From Actinomycetota bacterium (GTDB lineage: Bacteria; Actinomycetota; Acidimicrobiia; IMCC26256; PALSA-610): 64,000 nucleotides of DNA. Both the position numbers and the translations under genes were made by a program. The stretch is from contig SXJP01000017.1 in NCBI GenBank assembly GCA_005779395.1, positions 124,001-188,000 of the forward strand, in the 5' to 3' direction. Numbering within the stretch: the first letter of the stretch is position 1; each line of letters begins with the position of its first letter. Below are positions 53,348 to 61,400 of this stretch, in pieces. The notes under the pieces are model-generated. The model saw only the letters and a list, made by a program, of their open reading frames with translations, searched no databases and was not told where the DNA came from.

Positions 53348-54562
53348 TCAGTCACGGACGAGCAATAGGCAGCCGCACGTGTTGCCACCGCCAGCAGCCA
53401 CCGCTCCCACCTGGACTTCCTTAGGAATCTGCCGTTCGCCCGCCTGCCGCCACATCTGCATAGCGGCCTCATGCAAGAACCCGTAACCGTGCAGTCTCCC
53501 TGCGCTCAACTGTCCGCCGTGCGTATTGAGCGGCAGTTCGCCGTCGCGCGCTATCCGGTCTCCACCTTCGATGAACGGACCACTTTCACCGACGCCACAG
53601 AGGCCGAGAGCCTCGATCCAACTCATCGTCAGCCAGGTGAAACCGTCATAAGCCTGCAACATCTGCACATCTGCTGGCTTGAATTCTGTGCGCGTCCAAA
53701 GCTGCTTGCCCGCATCTCTGTTCGGCATCGCGGAAAGGTCTTCGAACTGGTCCCAACTCGGCCTTCCGTGCAGAGCTGTCCCAACAGCTTCGACCCGGAG
53801 TGGCGGATTTCGGAGGTCTTGCGCCCTTTCGATGCGACTGACAATTACCGCCGTAGCGCCATCACAAGGAGCGTCGCAATCGAATAATCCGAAAGGAGTC
53901 GCGATCATCCGTGCTGCGAGATAGTCGTCCATGGTCATCGGATCGCGATAGATGCCCTTTGGGTTGAGTGCAGCGTTCTTCCGAGCGTTGAGGGCGATCT
54001 GCGCCATCTGTTCGCGTGTCGTGCCGTACTCGTGGAAGTGACGTTGCGCGAACATCGCTATCCATATCGCCGCGCTCGGAGCAGAGAACGGCAAGTTCCA
54101 CTGCATGAAACCGCTCGCCTTGAATCCGCCACCGTCACCTCCGCTGCCGGGCATGACGCTTGAACGCCCCGCCTGCCCCTGCGCCGTCCCTTCATAGACG
54201 CTACGAAAACACAGCACATGATTCGCGAGCCCACTAGCAACAGCGAGACACGCATCGACGACCGATCCCAACTGACCTGAAGTTTCGAGGCCACTGTGAT
54301 ACCACCCGACTCTGAGGCGCATTGCGTCGATCACGTCGTACGCGCCAGCACCGCTAAATCCAGCTGGTGTCGCCATCGGCCCCGGGTACGTTGAAAGGCC
54401 GTCGATGTCAGCAACGGTGAGCCCTGCGTGGTCGATCGCTGCGAGACACGCGTCTAGCGTCAATTCGAGCGGGTCACGACCGAGGCGACGACCAACATCG
54501 CTCTGACCAACGCCGGTGATCGCTGCGCGTCGCTCGATTATTGAATTCGCGTCGAGTGTCAT
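53348..54562 (-). CDS. Thiolase-fold lipid-transfer protein (Ltp2-like aldolase candidate)
   Basis: A 404-residue thiolase-superfamily protein of the SCP-x/Ltp type (AAITGVGQSDVGRRLGRDPLE, LSTYPGPMATPAG, LCGVGESGPFIEGG, LNTHGGQLSAGRLHG). At the place of the thiolase nucleophile the sequence reads LETSGQLGSV without Cys, so thiolysis is not expected. Actinobacterial Ltp2 proteins of this kind pair with a DUF35 protein and act as retro-aldolases in steroid side-chain removal. A DUF35 gene overlaps its start by 4 nt (ATGA), supporting such a complex. The frame extends to 54688, but the ATG at 54562 fits. Confidence 0.78.
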   Translation of the reverse strand: MTLDANSIIERRAAITGVGQSDVGRRLGRDPLELTLDACLAAIDHAGLTVADIDGLSTYPGPMATPAGFSGAGAYDVIDAMRLRVGWYHSGLETSGQLGSVVDACLAVASGLANHVLCFRSVYEGTAQGQAGRSSVMPGSGGDGGGFKASGFMQWNLPFSAPSAAIWIAMFAQRHFHEYGTTREQMAQIALNARKNAALNPKGIYRDPMTMDDYLAARMIATPFGLFDCDAPCDGATAVIVSRIERAQDLRNPPLRVEAVGTALHGRPSWDQFEDLSAMPNRDAGKQLWTRTEFKPADVQMLQAYDGFTWLTMSWIEALGLCGVGESGPFIEGGDRIARDGELPLNTHGGQLSAGRLHGYGFLHEAAMQMWRQAGERQIPKEVQVGAVAAGGGNTCGCLLLVRD

Positions 54563-55011
54563 GAAGCTTCGTTCTTTGCCAGGTGTCGTGGCTCGAAGAG
54601 AGGTAGCCAGATGTCGCCATCGGCATCTTCGTGATGCTCGAATATCACCTGCACGGCCATGTCGCATCGAATCTGATCTATCGGACAATTGACAAGATTT
54701 GTCGTCAGCCGCAGTCCTGGTTGTTCGACCATCTCGACAATCGCAACTACATACGGCAACTCAGGACCGGGCATCCACGGCTGGTAGTTGATCGAGAAAC
54801 TAGTGAGAGTCGCATCGCCACAAACCGCTTCGACACCCATGTTCTTGCTGAAACACATCGGGCAAAGCGGTTGTGGAGGGTGGATGTAATACGCGCAGTC
54901 CTGACAGCGCCAAAAACGAAGCTCGTTGCGCTCGCCGCCCTGCCAGAATTCGCGATTTTGCTCGGTGAGCCGCGGCAAGATCCGGAACGGGACCACAGAT
55001 GATGTACTCAT
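54559..55011 (-). CDS. DUF35 / OB-fold zinc-ribbon partner of the thiolase-like protein
   Basis: A 150-residue protein with a rubredoxin-like zinc ribbon (CQDCAYYIHPPQPLCPMC) followed by an OB-fold that binds acyl-CoA (TSFSINYQPWMPG, LPYVVAIVEMVEQPGLRL). DUF35 proteins form complexes with thiolase-like enzymes or hydratases (for example ChsH2 with Ltp2). It overlaps the thiolase-like gene by 4 nt and follows the CMD-family gene by 9 bp. Confidence 0.85.
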   Translation of the reverse strand: MSTSSVVPFRILPRLTEQNREFWQGGERNELRFWRCQDCAYYIHPPQPLCPMCFSKNMGVEAVCGDATLTSFSINYQPWMPGPELPYVVAIVEMVEQPGLRLTTNLVNCPIDQIRCDMAVQVIFEHHEDADGDIWLPLFEPRHLAKNEAS

Positions 55012-55020
55012 GCCAATCGG

Positions 55021-55362
55021 TCAGTCAGATTCTGCTGCAGGCTCAGACTCGAACCGTGCACGAGCGACAGGTATCGCTTCGACTGCGGCGAGCATTCCAG
55101 AGCCAGGAGTAGTCAACAAGATCGATCCGAGGACTTCCTCCCACGAGGCCCCGACCTCGCGGGCGAGCATTGCGTGTCGATCGACGCCGGCCGGGTTGCG
55201 TAAGACAACCGATACGACAAGCCGGATTAGCTCATGGGTCTTGCGGTCGGGTGCCCTCAAAGAATCGATCGAACTCATCCATGCGCTCTGCGCATCGTGC
55301 ACAGCGGGGAACACATCGTGTAACGCCTGCTCGAAAGGGAAATTCCAATCCAACTTATCCAT
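55021..55362 (-). CDS. Carboxymuconolactone decarboxylase (CMD/AhpD) family protein
   Basis: A 113-residue helical protein (ALHDVFPAVHDAQSAWMSSI, RAPDRKTHELIRLVVSVVL, RHAMLAREVGASWEEVLGSI). It keeps the His and Glu of the CMD fold but has RNPAGVDRH where AhpD has a CxxC pair, so thiol-peroxidase activity is not expected; a lyase or accessory role fits better. The start at 55362 (MDKLDWNF) is chosen. A longer start at 55443 would overlap the ferredoxin gene by 20 nt. It lies in the operon ferredoxin-CMD-DUF35-thiolase. Confidence 0.72.
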   Translation of the reverse strand: MDKLDWNFPFEQALHDVFPAVHDAQSAWMSSIDSLRAPDRKTHELIRLVVSVVLRNPAGVDRHAMLAREVGASWEEVLGSILLTTPGSGMLAAVEAIPVARARFESEPAAESD

Positions 55363-55423
55363 AAGCGTCAACCTAGTTCCGGCAAGCGCAATCGAATGCT
55401 TCACAGCGAATAGCTCTTGCGTG

Positions 55424-55633
55424 TCAGACGAGTTTCTCGCCATCTTTGATTACCGAGATGGCTTGGGTCGGACACCCCTTGGCTGCGAGGATGATCTTGT
55501 CTTCGGGTTGAGCGCCGACACTCAGCACCTCAGAGATGCCTTCGTCGTCGAGTTCGAATACGCCGGGTGCCCAGAAGGCACAGTTTCCAGATCCCATGCA
55601 CAACTCAGGGTCAACAACTATCTCTATCGCCAT
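55424..55633 (-). CDS. 3Fe-4S-type ferredoxin
   Basis: A 69-residue ferredoxin with CMGSGNC near the N-terminus and GCPTQAI near the C-terminus. This three-Cys pattern, with residue 15 replaced by Gly or Ser, is typical of the small ferredoxins that feed cytochromes P450 or other oxygenases in actinobacteria. No P450 gene is in the window. It is the first gene of the operon with the CMD, DUF35 and thiolase-like genes, so it may serve an oxidation step of the same pathway. TAACGT lies 8 nt before the ATG. Confidence 0.85.
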   Translation of the reverse strand: MAIEIVVDPELCMGSGNCAFWAPGVFELDDEGISEVLSVGAQPEDKIILAAKGCPTQAISVIKDGEKLV

Positions 55634-55641
55634 ACTTGACG

Positions 55642-55647
55642 ACGTTA
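55642..55647 (-). promoter_or_regulatory. -10 element of a leaderless promoter (ferredoxin operon)
   Basis: TAACGT on the minus strand ends 8 nt before the ATG at 55633. Confidence 0.45.
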
Positions 55648-55667
55648 TCGCTCCACATCAAGACCGA

Positions 55668-56270
55668 TCAGTCGTTGAGTCGCTCCTTAACCAAGGCGAC
55701 CAAGGCAGCGGCTTTGCTCGCCGCATCAGCAACCTCGTCCGTGAGTATCGCCTGCTCTGTGTAGTTGATCGACAAAACTGCCTCTTCAATCGAAACTTGT
55801 ACGGTGACGCCACGCACCGCGTCTCCTATATGCACGAACGCATCGTCGCCGATGTCGAGGTACTCGCGTTCTGCGAGCGGGTAGAACGTGCCCTCAATAT
55901 CGAAAAACTGCGATCCTGAATAGATATCGACGAGCACGAGTTTCAGTACTCGACCCGCCGAGGGATCAGCTGGCGCCACGCTCTCGTACGTGCATGACGA
56001 AGCAGAGAACTCCGTAGGTGTCTCTTTGGAAGCCGTCATCTCGACACCAGCGAGTGCGCTCAAATCGGCCTCGCTCACAAGAGCACACGCACCGCTGTCA
56101 AGCATGGTCGTACCTTCGCTCAAACCAGATGTGGTTCTAGACGTAGCCACCGTCGTGGTCGAATTCTCATCGCTCGGAGCATCTCCACATGCACTTGCCA
56201 GCGTCAGCACGACCATCGCGGTAGCTGTCCTCGCCCACGACGAGCATGCTTTCCTCGTGCGCCTAGGCAT
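55668..56270 (-). CDS. DUF3558-like lipoprotein
   Basis: A 200-residue lipoprotein with signal peptide and lipobox LASACG, a Thr/Ser linker and a domain beginning CALVSEADLSALAGVEMTA with a second Cys in SASSCTYES. The Cys pair and the 'C-x-L-x-x-x-D' opening resemble DUF3558 proteins of the actinobacterial envelope; function unknown. The ATG at 56270 shares one base with the stop of the sugar-kinase gene (TGATG), so it is translationally coupled to it. Confidence 0.65.
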   Translation of the reverse strand: MPRRTRKACSSWARTATAMVVLTLASACGDAPSDENSTTTVATSRTTSGLSEGTTMLDSGACALVSEADLSALAGVEMTASKETPTEFSASSCTYESVAPADPSAGRVLKLVLVDIYSGSQFFDIEGTFYPLAEREYLDIGDDAFVHIGDAVRGVTVQVSIEEAVLSINYTEQAILTDEVADAASKAAALVALVKERLND

Positions 56271-57601
56271 CAGGAGGCGAGCTCTAGCCAACGGCCGTAT
56301 CGATCGTCAACGGCCGCGCTCCACTGCGGATCTGGTTCGACGGTTCTGGCTGTTCGCGCCCAACGGCGTGCTCCATCGAGAGTCTGCTCTAGCCCTGCTG
56401 CCTGCCGAGCGATCCACGCCGTGCCAAGCGCGGCTCCCTCTGGAACCGCTACGACTTCGACAGGCAAGCCTGTTGCATCCGCCAGGCATTGAATCCACTC
56501 AGTTGCCCGCACCCCGCCACCCGTGGCGACTATGCGACGGGCAGGAACCTCTGAGCCTTCTATCGATCTTCTAACGACAAAGCCAGCCGCCTCGTACGCA
56601 GCCCTACGAATCGCAGCCGCAGTATGCGTGAGGTCGAGATCGTGTAGTTGCGCTCTGCGCTGCGAGTCATCGAGAGGCGAACGTTCACCACGCGGATATG
56701 GAACCCAAATTGGGACATTGCCTGGTCGTGGGGGTAGGCCATCTTCTGCGCTCAGACGGCGAGCCCAATCGAGGAACAATCCGCCGGCGTTACTCGGACC
56801 GCCGACAAGAAACCGGTCGGCCGTCGTGTGCGGGATCGTCATATACGCCGAGCTTTCTGGCACGCTCTCGGTGACCTTCCATGTGATCAGAGTCGTTCCG
56901 CAGATCACAAGGACATCGCCAGCCTCGTCGCAACCAGCAACAATCTGCTCAGACATCGCGTCGATCGAACCGCCTTCGAGCACGCAACCAGGCAGACCAT
57001 TGACCTCTCCAGCGGCGGCGCCACTTGGGGCTAGCCGCGGCATCTGTTCTGTGCGACCTCCAGCGGCGACCACTAGACGCTCGTCCCAGCCTCTGAAATT
57101 GAATAGTGGCCAACACGCCGCCGCGGCTGTTGTCGATAGCACCGCCTCTCCGCACAACGCGAAGTTCGCCACTGCTTGCGCTGGCCAGTAGCCACGCGCC
57201 ATCGGCGCTTCGGTGGTCAGCCACCTTAGAAAACGACCGAGTTCGCCGGGATCACTTTCTGCGGGGTCATCCGCTCGAGGGTGGCCACGTTCGTCGCCAT
57301 AGAGCAAACCTGAAGTCACAGCGCGCCCGTCGGTACCAATTGCACATAGCGAAGGCACCATCGCTGCGACGCTTACTGCCTTCGGGGCAAGATCGGCGGC
57401 TCCGAGTTCGTCTAGCGCACGTACCGGGCCGTCAGACCAACAAGATGCGTCGTGCTCGAGTCGTTGTGGCGATGGCACGAAAAACTGATGGCGCACTCGC
57501 ACTGAGCGCACAACTTTGCCATCTGCATCTACTGCCAATGCTTTGACCGACGAAGTGCCAATGTCGATACCGATGGTGACTTCTGAATTCGTCGAAGTCA
57601 C
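56270..57601 (-). CDS. FGGY-family carbohydrate kinase
   Basis: A 443-residue kinase of the ribulokinase/xylulokinase/glycerol-kinase family. The N-terminal phosphate loop is TIGIDIGTSSVKAL; LYGDERG, GTTLITWK and the C-terminal ATGGGVRATEW with EVVAVPEGAALGTAWIA complete the ATP site. It should phosphorylate a sugar or polyol; which one is unclear. The start is the GTG at 57601, sharing GTGA with the stop of the phosphatase gene. The frame is open to 57736, but that stretch overlaps the neighbour. It is followed by a coupled lipoprotein gene. Confidence 0.87.
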   Translation of the reverse strand: MTSTNSEVTIGIDIGTSSVKALAVDADGKVVRSVRVRHQFFVPSPQRLEHDASCWSDGPVRALDELGAADLAPKAVSVAAMVPSLCAIGTDGRAVTSGLLYGDERGHPRADDPAESDPGELGRFLRWLTTEAPMARGYWPAQAVANFALCGEAVLSTTAAAACWPLFNFRGWDERLVVAAGGRTEQMPRLAPSGAAAGEVNGLPGCVLEGGSIDAMSEQIVAGCDEAGDVLVICGTTLITWKVTESVPESSAYMTIPHTTADRFLVGGPSNAGGLFLDWARRLSAEDGLPPRPGNVPIWVPYPRGERSPLDDSQRRAQLHDLDLTHTAAAIRRAAYEAAGFVVRRSIEGSEVPARRIVATGGGVRATEWIQCLADATGLPVEVVAVPEGAALGTAWIARQAAGLEQTLDGARRWARTARTVEPDPQWSAAVDDRYGRWLELAS

Positions 57602-58359
57602 CGCATGATCTCCAGAACAGAATCGTGCAGCAGGCCGTTCGTGCAGATCAACGAGTCTGGTTGTTGTGGGGTGGAACCCCGAACAGTCGACCACCTGCCA
57701 CCGGCTTCTGTGATGATCGGTAACAGCGCGGCACAATCCCAGTATGCGAGTACTGGATCGATGCTCACGTCGAAGCTTCCATCAGCCACGAGTACATGCT
57801 GCCAAAAGTCGCCTAGTGCTCGAGTGCGCCAGGAAGAGTTTGAGAGGGCGATTAGTCGGTCGCCGACTTCGTCAAATCTTTCCTTCGTGTCCCACGCGTA
57901 GGACACTTGTGCAGTTTCCAAAGATTGCACGCGCGACACGCGAATTGGCTGACCATCGCGAAATGCTCCAAGACCGGAGCCAGCCCACCAGCGAGACCCA
58001 AGTGCCGGTGCCGACACGACACCCACTACTAGTTCGCCAGCGCGCTCAAGGCCAATGAGCGTTGCCCAGATCGGCACTCCGCGCATGTAATTCTTGGTAC
58101 CGTCGATCGGGTCGATGATCCAGCGAAACTCTGCGTCGCCATCGTCACCGAACTCTTCGCCAGCGACAACGTGACCCTCTGTTCGTTTTGCGATCAGTTC
58201 CCGAAGTCGCAATTCGGTAGCGCTGTCGGCCTCCGTCACCGGTGTCCGGTCGGGCTTGGTACGAACTTCCAAGTCGGATGCACGAAACCGCCTGAGTGTC
58301 ACAAGGTCGGCGGCATCGGCCAACTCGAGAGCTAGGGCTAACGCCTCTTCGGTTTGCAT
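57598..58359 (-). CDS. hisN: Inositol-monophosphatase-family phosphatase, HisN-like (histidinol-phosphatase)
   Basis: A 253-residue Mg-dependent phosphatase. The metal motifs are GEEFGDDG, WIIDPIDGTKNYMRGVPIW and AYWDCAALLPIITEAGG. The GTKNYMRGVPIW form is typical of HisN, which makes histidinol from histidinol phosphate, but the neighbouring sugar kinase leaves a sugar-phosphatase role open. AAGGAT precedes the ATG. It heads a coupled three-gene operon with the FGGY kinase and a lipoprotein. Confidence 0.8.
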   Translation of the reverse strand: MQTEEALALALELADAADLVTLRRFRASDLEVRTKPDRTPVTEADSATELRLRELIAKRTEGHVVAGEEFGDDGDAEFRWIIDPIDGTKNYMRGVPIWATLIGLERAGELVVGVVSAPALGSRWWAGSGLGAFRDGQPIRVSRVQSLETAQVSYAWDTKERFDEVGDRLIALSNSSWRTRALGDFWQHVLVADGSFDVSIDPVLAYWDCAALLPIITEAGGRWSTVRGSTPQQPDSLICTNGLLHDSVLEIMR

Positions 58360-58432
58360 CGACTGATCCTTCTGATGTGACGGACGACACCCGACGTTAC
58401 TTGCACGCCTAGTCGATTTCGAGTAAACGCAT

Positions 58433-58438
58433 TAGCCT
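58433..58438 (+). promoter_or_regulatory. -10 element of a leaderless promoter (NAD-GDH)
   Basis: TAGCCT ends 8 nt before the GTG at 58447. Confidence 0.45.
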
Positions 58439-58446
58439 TACCAGCA

Positions 58447-61400
58447 GTGGTTTCGACCATCGACACTGACCGTCTCGCTCTGATCGAGAGTGTTGCGGGA
58501 CTCGCTGTCGCCTACGTGTCTTCTACCGACGCACCAGGCCTCTCAGAATTCATAAGAATTTTGTATTCGTCCGCCGACCTTGATGATTTGAGGTCGCATC
58601 GCGTAGAGGACCTCGCCGGTGCAGCGCGCGGGCTGTGGAAGCTCGGGGCCCATCGTTTGGGCGCCGTACCTATCGTGCGCGTACACAACCCCTCGAGCAA
58701 CTCGGAAGGATGGAACTGCAAGCACACGGTGGTCGAAGTCATCAGTGACGACATGCCATTCATAGTTGACAGCATTTTGGCCGAGCTTGAACGCCATGGC
58801 CTTGGCCTCGAATTGGCACTGCACCCTATCGTCGAGGTTCGGCGCGACGCGGCTGGCATATTGCTAGGCGTAGCAACCACCCCATCGGACACAGCGACCG
58901 TAGAGTCATTTCTGCATCTCGAAATCGAGCGATGCCCCGACCCAACGCGTTTAGCCTTGCTTGAGTCAGACCTGCTTCGTGTCCTCGAGGACGTGAAACG
59001 CTCAACTGGAGATTGGGTCAAGATTCTCGCCGCCGTATCCCGAGTTGTCGCCGAGATTTCAGCTAGTGCGACGATTATCGATCCAACGGAGGCAAATGAG
59101 ACCCGGTGCCTCCTCGAATGGATGGCAGATCACCACTTCACGTTTCTTGGTTACCAAGAATTCGTATTCCCGAATAATGGACTTGCGGCAATCTTGGAGC
59201 CGGTCGCTGACAGCGCTCTCGGGTTGTGTCGCGACCCAACCGCCGCATCCGTAATTTCAGCCTTCAGTGAACTCCCTGAGTATCTCCGCGAGAGAGCGCG
59301 CGAGCCGATTCTCCTAGACGTGTCTAAAGGCGAGACGAAGAGCACCGTTCATCGTCGCTCATACTTCGATTGCGTGACAGTCAAGAAATTCGATGCGGCA
59401 GGCAAAGTTCGTGGCGAGCATCGCTTTATCGGACTCTGGACGAGCGCCGCTTATCACTCGAACCCGATCGACATACCCGTTCTCAGAAACAAAGTGAGCT
59501 ACGTAGTGAGCCGTGCCGGGCTTCCTCGAAACTCGCACTCCAGCAAGGACCTAATAGCGATCCTTGAGGCCTATCCTCGCGACGAACTATTCCAGACAAC
59601 CGAGGCGGAGTTGTACGACACTGCGCTCGGAATTCTCGGTCTCCATGGCCGACGTCGAGTCTGCGTGTTCGCTCGTGTCGACCGATTCGAACGATTCGCG
59701 AGTGTCATCGTTTATGTACCGCGCGACTTGTACAACACAGCAATCAGACTTCGGATCGATGCAATATTGCGAGAGGCATTCGCAGCTACAGACTCGGAAT
59801 TCACAGCGAGAGTCACAGAGTCGTCTCTAGCGCGGCTGCACTTCATTCTTCGCTGCGTGCCTGGACACGTTCCATCTGTCGATGTTGACGATCTTGAATT
59901 GAGTATCGCCGCGGCTACGCGCACCTGGGCTGACGATCTGACTGAGCATCTGATCTCGCAACACGGCGACATATTTGGGAGTGCGCTGTCGCGAAAGTAT
60001 GCAGGCGCGTTTCCCGCTGGATATCAGGATTCGAACCTTGCGACAACGGCAGCAGCAGATATTGCTTGTCTCGAAACGATGTTTGAATCGTTGAATCCGA
60101 TCCTTCGACTCGACGCAGCAAATACCAGTGATCCTCACGTCTTCACGATCTTCCACAGCCAACGACTCGACTTGAGCGACGTGATGCCGCGGCTCACGAA
60201 CATGCATGTTCGCGTCTTGGACGAGCGTCCCTATCAAGTCAAGTTGAGTGATGGCAAAGTTGCGATTATTGAGCGGTTCGGGATTATGCCGAGTCTGATC
60301 ACGACACATCTCGACCAAGACGCACGCAGAAAATTTGAGGAGGCGTTTGCTGCACAGTTGAGGGGGGACTGCGAGAACGACTCGTACAACGGGCTCGTCC
60401 TCGCGGCTGGTTTGACTTGGCGCGAGGTAGTTGTTTTTCGTGCATACGGACACTACCTAAGACAAATCGGAACGCACTTCAGCCAGGAGTATCTGGCCTC
60501 AACGCTGATTGAACACCCCGAAGTGACCCGCGGTCTTGCCGAACTATTCACAACCAGATTCGACCCATCGAACAATGATTCGGGTGACCGCATTAGTGCA
60601 GATATTCAGGTTGAGATCGACAAAGTTGCAAGCCTTGACCACGACCGGATCCTCCGCAGGTTCCTGAACTTGATCAACGCGACAGTCCGAACAAACTATT
60701 TTCAAACGTGTTCGCTTGGCAAGGCTCCTTACCATTTCTCTTTCAAACTTGCCTCCGCCGCTGTTGCTGAACTGCCGCGGCCGGTGCCAGTATTCGAAAT
60801 ATTCGTATATTCACCACGCGTGGAAGGGATCCATCTTCGTATGGGCATGGTCGCCCGCGGGGGTATTCGCTGGAGCGATCGAAAGGAAGATTTTCGGACC
60901 GAGGTCCTAGGCCTAGTAAAGGCGCAGACCGTCAAGAACGCTGTGATTGTGCCAGTTGGATCGAAAGGCGGGTTCGTTGTAAAAGACAAGCCAGCTAGCG
61001 GCGAACTCCCTGACGATGGCCTTGCGTGTTACCAAGTTTTCGTCAACGGCATGCTCGACCTGACCGACAATCTCGCTAACGGCCGAGTCGTACCACCGCA
61101 ACGCACGGTGAGATACGACCCAGACGACACATATCTCGTAGTCGCGGCAGACAAAGGGACGGCAAAGTTTTCTGACGTAGCAAATGCGATCGCGACCGAA
61201 CGTCAATTTTGGCTAGGTGATGCTTTCGCGTCTGGCGGGAGCGATGGGTACGACCACAAGCAAATGGGAATTACGGCTAGGGGCGTCTGGGAATCTGTTC
61301 GCCAACATCTAGCGATACTCGGAATTGACGCAGACGCCGACCCATTTTCGGTGGTCGGCATCGGCGATATGAGTGGTGATGTGTTCGGAAACGGAATGCT

